NCBI RefSeq assembly: GCF_005405105.1
Contig: NZ_BJDK01000017.1
Coordinates: 1 to 64,000, forward strand
Origin: Lactiplantibacillus dongliensis
GTDB lineage: Bacteria; Bacillota; Bacilli; Lactobacillales; Lactobacillaceae
Direction of reading: 5' to 3'
Length of the DNA: 64,000 nucleotides
Made by a program: the position numbers and the translations under genes. Numbering within the stretch: position 1 is the stretch's first letter; each line of letters starts with the position of its first letter. Shown one piece after another: positions 24,382 through 31,964 of the stretch. The notes below the pieces were generated by a model. The model had not been told where the DNA came from. It saw only the letters and a program-made list of their open reading frames with translations, and made no database searches.

Positions 24382-24583
24382 AAGAATAAAAATAGTGGGG
24401 CTGGCTTAGTCCTTAAACTATCATAGCTGGTCAATGTGGTATTTCTAACTAGGAATACTGGAATACCAACGTTATAACGGTAGTAAGCAAAATAAAAGAA
24501 AGGAAATATGCAACCTTTCTAAATGTGGAAATCAGTAATGCTTTTCTACATTTCTCCATGTTTTGCATATCAGGAACCATGTT
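24382..24583 (+). ncRNA. Candidate omega/right-end RNA of TnpB
   Basis: Non-coding 200 nt after tnpB. Contains the pairing GGTATT...AATACC (about 24442-24472) and a further AT-rich hairpin. In known TnpB elements the guide RNA runs from the tnpB 3-prime end to the right end and takes its guide from the flanking DNA, here the permease coding sequence. Placement by analogy only. Confidence 0.4.
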
Positions 24584-25435
24584 GTGAACATTTTAATTGC
24601 ATTGATCCCCGCTTTAGGTTGGGGCTTGAATCCGTTGTTATTATCAAAAATTGGTGGGAAGCCAGTTAATCAGACGCTCGGAACCGGGATGGGCGCGTTA
24701 GTTGTTGGTTTGATTGTTCAGTTAATGTTTCAACCAAGTGTCACGACTAATGTCTTTTTGTTGAGTGCCGTTTCTGGTGCTTGTTGGGTTATGGGCCAAA
24801 TTGGGCAGTATACGGCTTATGCCAAGATGGGGGTCAGCACGACAATGCCGATTTCGACCGGTCTCCAATTGATTGGGACTTCCGTAATTGGGGTCTTGAT
24901 GTTTGGTGAATGGGGTGGCATGCTTGCCAAGTTTGTGGGGTTTGCGGCGATTATTTTAATGATTATCGGGGTTGCGATGACGGCGGTCACTGATAGTTCT
25001 GAGAGTCGCGCTGGTTTGATGAGCGGGTTAACGGTCTTGGTACCGACAACAATTGGTTACTGGGCCTACAGCGCGTTGCCGAAAGCTGTTTCAGCATCTA
25101 GCTTATCAATTTTCTTTCCGCAAATGGTAGGAATATTTATTGGCGCGATATTATATGTTTTATTAAGCGGCCATGCGCGTGCGTTTAAAGAGTCCACCAG
25201 TTGGCTAAATATTTCGGCCGGCGCCGTTTTCGGTGTCTCGGCGTTAGCCTACATCTTCTCAGCGAAAGCTAATGGCGTCGCGACGGCCTACGTTATCACG
25301 CAATTGAGCGTGGTGATCTCGACTTTAGGCGGGATGCTTGTCTTGGGTGAAGTCAAATCACATCGCGAATTCCGGTTAACGTTAATTGGTTTGGGATTGA
25401 TTGTAGTCGGTAGTATTATGACCGCATTTTTATAA
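24584..25435 (+). CDS. GRP-family sugar uptake permease (GlcU/RbsU-like)
   Basis: 283 residues from GTG 24584, ten predicted membrane segments, G-L-N-P-L-L-L near the N-terminus and the repeated ten-helix DMT-like pattern of glucose/ribose uptake proteins. Takes up sugar without phosphorylation. Family N-termini begin at this GTG (M-N-I-L-I-A-L-I-P). Its original promoter and RBS lie 1.6 kb upstream beyond the TnpB element; only a weak AGGA within the element now precedes it, so expression may be reduced. Confidence 0.87.
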   Translation: MNILIALIPALGWGLNPLLLSKIGGKPVNQTLGTGMGALVVGLIVQLMFQPSVTTNVFLLSAVSGACWVMGQIGQYTAYAKMGVSTTMPISTGLQLIGTSVIGVLMFGEWGGMLAKFVGFAAIILMIIGVAMTAVTDSSESRAGLMSGLTVLVPTTIGYWAYSALPKAVSASSLSIFFPQMVGIFIGAILYVLLSGHARAFKESTSWLNISAGAVFGVSALAYIFSAKANGVATAYVITQLSVVISTLGGMLVLGEVKSHREFRLTLIGLGLIVVGSIMTAFL

Positions 25436-25457
25436 AAATGACTTTAAAATTTAGATA

Positions 25458-25490
25458 AGGGCGTTAACTACCAATAGTTAACGCCCTTTT
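25458..25490 (+). terminator. Terminator of the permease
   Basis: Stem AAGGGCGTTAACTA / TAGTTAACGCCCTT with TTTT tail. Confidence 0.9.
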
Positions 25491-25492
25491 AT

Positions 25493-25509
25493 TGTAACAA
25501 TTCTGTAAC
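25493..25509 (+). promoter_or_regulatory. WalR box
   Basis: TGTAAC-AATTC-TGTAAC, an exact match to the WalR (YycF) consensus TGTWAH-N5-TGTWAH. It lies about 270 nt upstream of the NlpC/P60 gene; WalRK controls wall hydrolases in Firmicutes. The rest of 25510-25772 is AT-rich with no gene. Confidence 0.55.
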
Positions 25510-25775
25510 TTAGCCGTGATATTTCGTTCAATTTACATGAACGAAGCCTTATTTTGACTAATATTGACAAAAAAATAATTGTTTTATTAATTATTAAAAA
25601 CCTTAAGAAAGCCTTAATAACACCGTTTTCACAATTAGTAAATTTATGTTGTCACCGGATTACGTTGGTTTAACAGCCTTGATATGTTTTCGTAAGCGGT
25701 TTGTAACATAGAATTGCTAAGATAGTCACTGTTGAATACATAAAACAAACGACTAAAAAAAGGGAGCGTCAATTG

Positions 25776-26324
25776 ATGTCAAAAAAGGTCAGTCAATTAT
25801 TTCTTGGGGTACTTACATTTGCTTTAATGTTAGCTGCTGGGGTTACCGTTGAAAACAATACGGCTTTTGCCGATGATAGTGCTGAAGTCACTACTACCAC
25901 GACAACGACGGATACGAACACCGATAACGACACACCAGTTAAGAAAACGACTAAATATGATAAGTTATATAAAGTAGCTAAGAAGCAACTTGGCAAACGT
26001 TACAGCTATGGTTCAGTTGGTCCTAACAGTTTCGACTGCTCAGGCTTAACGAAATACGTTTACAAAAAGTCGATCAAAAAGACTTTGCCACGGACAGCTT
26101 CCGCACAATATGCGAAGTACAAGCATGTTTCTGGGTCACATTTAAAGAAGGGTGATTTAATCTTCTTTAACTACGGTTCTGGGATTGCGCACGTTGGGAT
26201 TTACGTTGGCCATGGTCAAATGATCAACGCGCAAAACAACGGTGTTAAGAAGGAATCATTCCAAGTTTCATGGTGGCACCCATATGTTGCTGGTTATGCC
26301 CGCGTTACGAACATGCAAAAATAA
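25776..26324 (+). CDS. Secreted NlpC/P60 cell-wall endopeptidase
   Basis: 182 residues. Signal peptide with A-F-A at 30-32, then a Thr/Asp-rich linker (37-53, seven consecutive Thr), then NlpC/P60: Cys88 in F-D-C-S-G, His139 in A-H-V-G-I-Y-V-G, Asn151 as third residue. No SH3 domain, unlike the homologue at 8403-9134, with which it shares the catalytic part and the end of the domain closely. RBS AAAGGGAG before ATG 25776. Likely WalR-regulated via the upstream box. Single-gene unit. Confidence 0.9.
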   Translation: MSKKVSQLFLGVLTFALMLAAGVTVENNTAFADDSAEVTTTTTTTDTNTDNDTPVKKTTKYDKLYKVAKKQLGKRYSYGSVGPNSFDCSGLTKYVYKKSIKKTLPRTASAQYAKYKHVSGSHLKKGDLIFFNYGSGIAHVGIYVGHGQMINAQNNGVKKESFQVSWWHPYVAGYARVTNMQK

Positions 26325-26351
26325 GGTTTAACACATATAAAGATAATTGAC

Positions 26352-26387
26352 GGTCGACGCGGTGATTTTGCTGCGTGGGCCTTTTTT
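26352..26387 (+). terminator. Terminator of the NlpC/P60 gene
   Basis: Stem GGTCGACGCGG / CTGCGTGGGCC (wobble pairs) with TTTTTT. Confidence 0.7.
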
Positions 26388-26391
26388 GTTA

Positions 26392-26514
26392 GAGTGAGAG
26401 GTTCGACGGGTTGCGCCTGAGCATTGCCTAGCTAGGCAATTATGCCGGTGGTTTTCCGGCATGGTTGACTGGCGTAGCAAGCGCAGGGCGCAGTCGGGCC
26501 GAACACGTTTCAGC
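26392..26514 (+). repeat. Structured 123-nt repeat, copy B
   Basis: Same length and orientation as 22565-22687 with about four substitutions: one in the 5-prime flank, two in the GGCC/GTTC outer arm, one in a loop. Here it lies after, not before, the terminator of the upstream gene, so it is not simply part of a gene's 3-prime end. Confidence 0.88.
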
Positions 26515-26529
26515 TATAAAAATAGCCCC

Positions 26530-26600
26530 CAAAAAATACCATCAACCAAAGCAAACGCCGCCATCAACAGGACGATTCAAGTCCTCCGATGACGGCGTTT
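26530..26600 (-). terminator. Terminator of the HxlR regulator
   Basis: Minus-strand hairpin AAACGCCGTCATC...GATGGCGGCGTTT (26553-26600); a T6 run follows some 16 nt later, so termination may be weak. Confidence 0.55.
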
Positions 26601-26607
26601 ACCATTG

Positions 26608-26943
26608 TTATTCAGTCTCATCACACAGCACCGTCACCAACGCACTACGGTCGACATGTGCCAGTCCCCAATCACAGATCGTATCCAGCACTGGAATCAT
26701 GGACTGTCCGTTTGCCGTCAATTCATATTCTACATGCAATGGTTGCTCATGGAAGTCGTGACGTAAGACTAAGCCATCGCCCATCAATTGCTGAATTTGT
26801 TCCGCTAAAATCTTATGCGAAACGTGCAGCGTGCGTTGTAGGCGATTAAACCGTCCGTTGTGATCAGCCAGTTCATATAAAATCAAGATTTTCCACTTAC
26901 CACGAATCATTTGCATCGTGGCATCAAATTCATTTGCGTACAT
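26608..26943 (-). CDS. HxlR-family transcriptional regulator
   Basis: 111 residues. Winged helix of HxlR type: I-R-G-K-W-K-I-L-I-L-Y-E-L, R-F-N-R-L-Q-R-T-L, V-S-H-K-I-L-A-E-Q-I-Q-Q-L, and E-Y-E-L-T-A-N-G-Q-S. The usual N-terminal redox Cys is absent (M-Y-A-N-E-F), so sensing, if any, is different. Divergent to the oxidoreductase gene at 27068 with a 124-nt gap, the usual HxlR arrangement; it probably represses that gene. Confidence 0.88.
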   Translation of the reverse strand: MYANEFDATMQMIRGKWKILILYELADHNGRFNRLQRTLHVSHKILAEQIQQLMGDGLVLRHDFHEQPLHVEYELTANGQSMIPVLDTICDWGLAHVDRSALVTVLCDETE

Positions 26944-27003
26944 TTAGCCCTCCATTTGCCCAGTTACCAAAAAGTGCGTACTAGGCAAGCTTTATTTTCC
27001 GTC

Positions 27004-27009
27004 TATAAT
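27004..27009 (+). promoter_or_regulatory. -10 box in the HxlR/SDR divergent gap
   Basis: TATAAT in front of the SDR gene. A short imperfect palindrome AGTGCGTACT at about 26972-26981 is a possible HxlR site. Confidence 0.4.
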
Positions 27010-27067
27010 AATAACTCGTAGGCTTCAATTGACCAAATCTAAATGAAACTAAGGAGTTATGTGTGAA

Positions 27068-27793
27068 ATGAAAGCTTTAATTGTGATTACGGGTGCTAGT
27101 TCTGGCTTTGGCGCAGCGATGGCTAAACTGTTCAATGCTAGTGGTTATCCGCTACTGTTGTTAGGACGCCATATCGAAAAAATTAATACCTTGAACTTGA
27201 CGGGTGACGTGATGATCAAAAAAGCCGATGTCACCAAGCAAGCTGAATTAGCCAGTGCGATTCAAGCGGCCGAAGCAGTTTATGGGCCGACTGATTTGTT
27301 AATCAACAATGCTGGTTTAATGTTGCTTGGTAATGTCTGGCAACAATCACCGGCTGAATGGCAAACGATGCTTGATACGAATGTGATGGGGGTCTTAAAC
27401 GGCATGCAGCTGGTTTTACCTCAAATGACAGCACGTGAACATGGTACCATCATTAACGTCTCTTCGATTGCCGGGTTTAAGGCATTCCAGAACCATGCTG
27501 CCTATGTTGCCAGCAAGTTCGGGGTGCATGGGTTAACTGAAACGGTTCGCCAAGAAGTTGCGGCTAAGCAAGTCCGAATCATGCTCGTGGCACCGGGGGC
27601 GGCCGAAACGGAATTGTTGACCCACGTGACTGACCAGCATGCCTTGACGGAATATGAAGCGTGGAAGCAAACGATGGGTGGGATTACCCTTGATCCGCAG
27701 CACGTTGCCGAAACCGTCAAATTCATGTACGAAATGCCTCAAGACGTTAATATTCGTGAAGTCGATATCGCGGCAACGAAACAAGATAGTTAA
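27068..27793 (+). CDS. Short-chain dehydrogenase/reductase
   Basis: 241 residues from ATG 27068; AAGGAG at 27051-27056 suits it rather than ATG 27059. Classical SDR: T-G-A-S-S-G-F-G near the N-terminus, N-N-A-G, catalytic Ser in N-V-S-S-I-A-G, Y-V-A-S-K with catalytic Tyr and Lys, and P-G-A-A-E-T after it. Closest in pattern to the YdfG/serine-3-dehydrogenase-like SDRs. R-H after the second strand suggests NADPH. Substrate unknown. Likely controlled by the divergent HxlR gene. Confidence 0.9.
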   Translation: MKALIVITGASSGFGAAMAKLFNASGYPLLLLGRHIEKINTLNLTGDVMIKKADVTKQAELASAIQAAEAVYGPTDLLINNAGLMLLGNVWQQSPAEWQTMLDTNVMGVLNGMQLVLPQMTAREHGTIINVSSIAGFKAFQNHAAYVASKFGVHGLTETVRQEVAAKQVRIMLVAPGAAETELLTHVTDQHALTEYEAWKQTMGGITLDPQHVAETVKFMYEMPQDVNIREVDIAATKQDS

Positions 27794-27795
27794 TC

Positions 27796-27838
27796 AAAAA
27801 TGTCCTCAAGCCAGTTAGTTGGTTTGAGGACATTTTTG
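27796..27838. terminator. Bidirectional terminator
   Basis: AAAAATGTCCTCAA-GCC / GG-TTTGAGGACATTTTT between two convergent genes. Confidence 0.9.
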
Positions 27839-27839
27839 G

Positions 27840-28895
27840 TTAGTAAACATAGTCTGGTGGATCTAATTGTGTCAAATAGCGTCCGGGCAAGTAGCCGCGA
27901 TCTTGAATTCGATACCAGACGACCCGGTTGTCATCAACTAAGCGTTCGGTTAAGACGACTTTTTCACCGTGGGTAACCGTCGTTAAATAACGACCATAGG
28001 GTTCCAAGTACGTATGCACCTGTTTGCCAGGCACAAAGCTGACGACGCCGGTTTGTCGAACTTGCTTCTTGTGGCGGGTTCGATAGGCGGCGGGGGTGGC
28101 TGGTAAGAGTTGGTTGCTGTTAGTCAACTGGACGTTGGTCTCGGCAATCCATTGATCTTCGCCGAGCGTATACCAAGTGGTGCCGTCAGTGAGCTGGACA
28201 CGCATGTAAGTCTTATAAATCGCACCCACAGGTAAGTGTAACCAGTAATTTGTGGTCGTTGCCCCGGGGTACGGGTACACGGGGGTTGCCGTCTTGATTT
28301 GCACGAAGCCGGTACTGAGATCGGTCTGACGCCAGTTAGCATTACGGTAGAAAAAGAGCACCGTTTTGGAGGTCGTTGTATATTCGCCGGTTAAGTCGCC
28401 GACAGACCGCAAGAGCTTGAAACCAGTGACGGTTGGGGCCGTGACTTGATACGGATCACCTAGCCGACCACGCTGCATCGTTGGCAGGCCGATGAGTTGC
28501 CGCTGGTCGATATCATAGGCGTAGACCCAAATTGGCTGACCATATTCGCGTTCGTAAGTTAAGACGATCCGAGCACGTTCGCTTGTAAACCAGCGTGTTA
28601 GACCGTTGATGTCGACCAGATGATAGCCTGGTAAGTTAACGTTCGGTAAATGAATCTCATCACCGACTGTTCCGGCAATCATTTCCGGCGCTTGAAGTTC
28701 CTGGCCATCGGTGGTGACGTGATGGACGAGAATTAAAGCGGGTGTTTGGTTGACTGCTGGGGCAGTGGCTGACGGGACCGTCAACTGATCAGCACTGAGG
28801 GGGTCGACGGGCGTCACCGTTTGTGCGGGGCGCTGAGACGATTCAGTACTATCGAGGGCGTGTAACATTGTTTTGAGCCGGTCGAAGAACTGCAT
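27840..28895 (-). CDS. MucBP-domain protein without signal peptide
   Basis: 351 residues from ATG 28895 (minus-strand RBS GGAAGGAG). Residues ~1-45 are a short helix plus Ser/Pro/Thr linker; two MucBP-type repeats follow (~55-118 and ~120-185; each with x-G-x-x-G-D-x-Y/I-x-L/V...G-Y/F-x-L and final Y-x-Y/F-Y), then two SH3-like wall-binding modules (~195-270, ~285-350). MucBP proteins are normally exported and sortase-anchored, yet no signal peptide or LPxTG is visible. Either export is non-classical or the protein acts inside. An extra ten in-frame codons upstream do not add a signal peptide. Confidence 0.72.
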   Translation of the reverse strand: MQFFDRLKTMLHALDSTESSQRPAQTVTPVDPLSADQLTVPSATAPAVNQTPALILVHHVTTDGQELQAPEMIAGTVGDEIHLPNVNLPGYHLVDINGLTRWFTSERARIVLTYEREYGQPIWVYAYDIDQRQLIGLPTMQRGRLGDPYQVTAPTVTGFKLLRSVGDLTGEYTTTSKTVLFFYRNANWRQTDLSTGFVQIKTATPVYPYPGATTTNYWLHLPVGAIYKTYMRVQLTDGTTWYTLGEDQWIAETNVQLTNSNQLLPATPAAYRTRHKKQVRQTGVVSFVPGKQVHTYLEPYGRYLTTVTHGEKVVLTERLVDDNRVVWYRIQDRGYLPGRYLTQLDPPDYVY

Positions 28896-29037
28896 CCAGA
28901 CCACTCCTTCCATTAAAATCTTCAATATCTCTAGTATAACGCATTGTTAACGATTCCGGCACGTTTAGTTAATTGCTAAAATCTTAAGTTTAGGGTCGAA
29001 GTGAGTCGTGTATACTGGAAAGGAATGGAGTGGGAAG

Positions 29038-29919
29038 ATGAATTTAAAACAATTACGTTATTTCTTAGCGGTCGCTGAGGAAGGTCAAATGACAGCTGCC
29101 GCGAAACGCTTGCATGTGGCGCAGCCGCCGTTGAGTTATCAGATTAAACAATTGGAAACGGAGTTAGGGGTTAGCTTGTTCAAACGGCTGCCACAAGGCG
29201 TGACGGTCACGCCAGCGGGTGAATTGCTAGTCAGCTATGCCCAACAGTTGACCCAGCTGTCAGCGACGGCGGAAAATAAAGTCCGCGCGTTGGCTCACGG
29301 GATTACTGGGACGTTGAATCTAGGGTTGATCTCCTCATCAGCGGGGGTGATGCCGAATCACGCATTGATGAGCTGGTTAAAGCAGCATCATGATGTGCAA
29401 TTAGCCGTGACGGAAGGCAATACGTATGAATTGTTAGATGATTTGCATAAACGGTTACTCGATGTGGCGATTCTGCGGACCCCGTTTAATCAGCAGCATT
29501 TGGTCTGCCGTTACTTTCCAACTGAACGGATGGTGGCTGTCTTACCACGGCGCTATGGTCAGTTTACGCAGCGGCGTCAATTACGTTTAGCGGACTTGGC
29601 TGAATTGCCGTTGATTAAATATCGGCGGTTTAATGAGCTATTTCATGTGGCTTTTTTAGAGCAGGCATTTGAGCCGAACTACGTGATGACTTGTGATGAT
29701 GCGCGCACGGCGATGCATTGGGCCAACCATCAGCTCGGGGTGGCGTTAGTGCCGCGGTCGTTGGCTGAGACTTATGCCACGGATCAAGTCTTGATTCGCT
29801 CACTGGCTGACCGCCGCTTTGAAACGCAACTGGTCTTAACGACGACGACCGAATCGATGGCGACACCATTGGTAGCAGGGTTTATGCAACAATTTAGCCA
29901 AGCTCAGGCGTTAGACTAA
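29038..29919 (+). CDS. LysR-family transcriptional regulator
   Basis: 293 residues. N-terminal LysR HTH (L-R-Y-F-L-A-V-A-E-E-G-Q-M-T-A-A-A-K-R-L, Q-P-P-L-S-Y-Q-I-K-Q-L-E) and C-terminal effector domain. ATG 29038 has GGAGTGGGA upstream; the frame from 29008 is too long at the N-terminus. The neighbour TauE/DUF1634 pair is 230 nt downstream in the same direction and may be its target, but no T-N11-A box was identified. Confidence 0.92.
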   Translation: MNLKQLRYFLAVAEEGQMTAAAKRLHVAQPPLSYQIKQLETELGVSLFKRLPQGVTVTPAGELLVSYAQQLTQLSATAENKVRALAHGITGTLNLGLISSSAGVMPNHALMSWLKQHHDVQLAVTEGNTYELLDDLHKRLLDVAILRTPFNQQHLVCRYFPTERMVAVLPRRYGQFTQRRQLRLADLAELPLIKYRRFNELFHVAFLEQAFEPNYVMTCDDARTAMHWANHQLGVALVPRSLAETYATDQVLIRSLADRRFETQLVLTTTTESMATPLVAGFMQQFSQAQALD

Positions 29920-30148
29920 TTTGAGTAACTTGCTATCTAATTTTTTAATGGTATAAAATTGAAGAAGCTTGATTTAATCACGTTGATTACGGTTACACTT
30001 AAATTGGCAATTAATAATTAATTTTATATAAAAGTGACTTAATCCTATATGGCCGTAGTTTAGAGGCACCAGATGGGTATCTATTAGGTAACTAGGTAAT
30101 TAAATGATACACTAACAAGTGAATTTTAAAAGGGTGAAGGTGACTAAC

Positions 30149-30994
30149 GTGATTTATTCGTTACTGTTAATGCTAGGTGTTGGCCTGCTGGCGGGTGTTT
30201 TCGGCGCAATCCTCGGTATCGGCGGCGGCATGATTATTACGCCAGTCTTAACATTAGGGTTAGGGTTGGATATCAAATATGCGATTGGGGCCAGTATTAT
30301 TGCGGTCATTGCGACCAGCTCAGGGTCGACGATTGCCTATCTAAAAGATGAGATGTTAAATTTACGGGTGGCAATGTTTTTAGAAATCGCCACCACAGTT
30401 GGTGCGGTCATTGGGGCCATTTTGACTGGCTTAGTCCATCCGACCTTTCTCTACTTCTTATTCGGTGCCTTACTAGTTTTTACAACTTACAATATGATTC
30501 GCAAGTTAATGATGAAAAATGAAGATGCGCAAAATGTTGAAGCGGATCGGTTAGCGACTAAGTTGAACTTAAATGGGACCTATTATGATAAAGCGTTAAA
30601 AAAACAAGTCGACTATCAAGTGCAAAACGTTCCAGGCGGTTTTACGATGATGTTTGGTGCCGGACTAGCTAGTGGCTTGTTAGGTATCGGGAGTGGGGCC
30701 TTTAAAGTATTAGCCATGGATACGATTATGCATATGCCCCTCAAACCATCCTCAGCGACGTCAAATTTGATGATGGGGGTCACTGCGGCGGCCAGTGCGA
30801 TGGTCTACTTCTTTAATGGCTCGATCAAAGCTGGAATTGCAGCACCGTTAGCAATCGGCATCTTAATGGGTGCCTTAATTGGAACACGGATTATGCAGCA
30901 CTTGAAGCCCCGGTTGATTCGGATGATCTTTGTGCCCGTCATGCTATATCTCGGGATTCAAATGATTATGAAAGGATTCGGGGTGACCATCTAA
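30149..30994 (+). CDS. TauE/SafE-family membrane transporter
   Basis: 281 residues from GTG 30149 (AAGGTGAC just upstream; the longer frame from GTG 30119 has no RBS). Eight predicted segments in two halves, each with a glycine-rich entry: G-A-I-L-G-I-G-G-G-M-I-I-T-P (residues ~18-31) and G-L-L-G-I-G-S-G-A-F-K-V (~180-191). Exports sulfonates, sulfite or related organic anions; substrate unknown. Overlaps the DUF1634 gene by one base, a conserved pairing. Confidence 0.9.
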   Translation: MIYSLLLMLGVGLLAGVFGAILGIGGGMIITPVLTLGLGLDIKYAIGASIIAVIATSSGSTIAYLKDEMLNLRVAMFLEIATTVGAVIGAILTGLVHPTFLYFLFGALLVFTTYNMIRKLMMKNEDAQNVEADRLATKLNLNGTYYDKALKKQVDYQVQNVPGGFTMMFGAGLASGLLGIGSGAFKVLAMDTIMHMPLKPSSATSNLMMGVTAAASAMVYFFNGSIKAGIAAPLAIGILMGALIGTRIMQHLKPRLIRMIFVPVMLYLGIQMIMKGFGVTI

Positions 30995-31371
30995 TGATTC
31001 AAAAGAATAGTAAAGCCAAAGAAATGCATCAAGTTGAATTGATGATTGGCCAAATCTTGCGGATTGGGGTCATCGTTTCCGCTGTTGTGATTGTGCTAGG
31101 CATCCTATTAATGGTTATCCAAGGCAATGGTGGGTATCCGAATGGCGTCCAACCGGAAGGCTTCGTGGCGATTGCAAAAGGTGTCGTAGCATTAAAGCCC
31201 TATGCCGTGATTATGTTAGGTTTATTTCTCTTAATTCTAACCCCGACATTGCGGGTCGTAGTCTCCATCTATGCGTTTGCAGTTGAGAAGGACCGACTCT
31301 ATGTCTGGATTACGACGGTGGTGTTGATTATTCTAGTAATTGCCTCGATTATCGGTTATTTTGAACATTAA
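30994..31371 (+). CDS. DUF1634 membrane protein, TauE partner
   Basis: 125 residues, three membrane segments (~25-46, ~68-90, ~100-122), DUF1634 pattern with R-I-G-V-I-V-S-A and final I-L-V-I-A-S-I-I-G. Start ATG shares its A with the TAA of the preceding gene (TAATG), so the two are translationally coupled. Probably an accessory subunit of the exporter. The repeat at 31411 and the terminator at 31592 follow. Confidence 0.88.
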   Translation: MIQKNSKAKEMHQVELMIGQILRIGVIVSAVVIVLGILLMVIQGNGGYPNGVQPEGFVAIAKGVVALKPYAVIMLGLFLLILTPTLRVVVSIYAFAVEKDRLYVWITTVVLIILVIASIIGYFEH

Positions 31372-31410
31372 ATCTAAGCGACAATCCAGCTAATGATGAT
31401 TGTCTGGTCT

Positions 31411-31570
31411 GGATATAAGTTACCACTCTAGTTGGCCCAAAAACGGCTGGAATGTGGTGGCCACGTTTGGAAGCCGAAGCTTTGGCTCCAAAATAGCCCG
31501 TGGCGTGCCAACATTTTAGGAGCCAACCGGCAGGCGGCAATTTTCAACTAGCACCAAGTGTATCTAACTA
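31411..31570 (+). repeat. Second structured repeat family, copy C
   Basis: The first ~65 nt (from ATAAGTTACCACTCTAGTTG) and the last ~20 nt (AACTAGCACCAAG...) match copy D at 37836-38168; the middle differs. Internal pairings GTTGGC...GCCAAC, GCCACG...CGTGGC and TTTGGAAGCC...GGCTCCAAA nest inside each other. No coding potential. In the 3-prime region of the TauE operon. Confidence 0.7.
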
Positions 31571-31591
31571 TAAACTGTTTACTTGATTAAT

Positions 31592-31627
31592 AAGAAGTCA
31601 CTGATAAAAAGTCAGTGACTTCTTTTA
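31592..31627 (+). terminator. Terminator of the TauE operon
   Basis: Perfect 13-bp stem AAGAAGTCACTGA and complement with TTTT tail. Confidence 0.92.
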
Positions 31628-31964
31628 TTTTGACGTTTTTAGCTGTTTTAACCAATCGAATTTAGGGCAATTTAAGTCAAAATGGTGGCAAAATGAATTA
31701 TTTATTAAGAAAAATAACGATTTAAGATTAGTATGGGCAACATCATGAAAAGATAACTAAGAATACTGATGTATCAACGATTAATTGATGACTAAATAAA
31801 CGATAATCTAATAAAAAACTGAATTAATAAGCATAATTATGGCTAATTCATGAAAATAATTAGAATTTAGGATTGATTTTAATTTATTTATAATATACAA
31901 TTACTTTAACTTTTCGAGGGAAAAGCACACACACATTAAAAAAGTAAGAGGGGTTGGGTTTTTT
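31628..31964 (+). promoter_or_regulatory. AT-rich upstream region of oppA
   Basis: No gene. -10 box TATAAT at 31889-31894 with a weak -35; an inverted repeat CTTTTC-GAGG-GAAAAG (31910-31925) in the leader; RBS AAGAGGGG near 31946. No CodY box fits well. Confidence 0.5.

Larger units (their letters stand above)
22980..24583 (+). mobile_element. IS200/IS605-type element with tnpB and tnpA remnant (ends inferred)
   Basis: Bounded on the left by the orphan RBS and on the right by the permease start codon. Contains the first ~22 codons of a tnpA and a full tnpB. No transposase TnpA is intact, so it could move only with help in trans. Ends are inferred from the interrupted gene, not from matching termini. 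Confidence 0.6.

Noticed and set aside
31840-31870. Possible CodY box upstream of oppA (AATTCATGAAAATAATT)
   Set aside because: Too many mismatches to AATTTTCWGAAAATT in a very AT-rich region.
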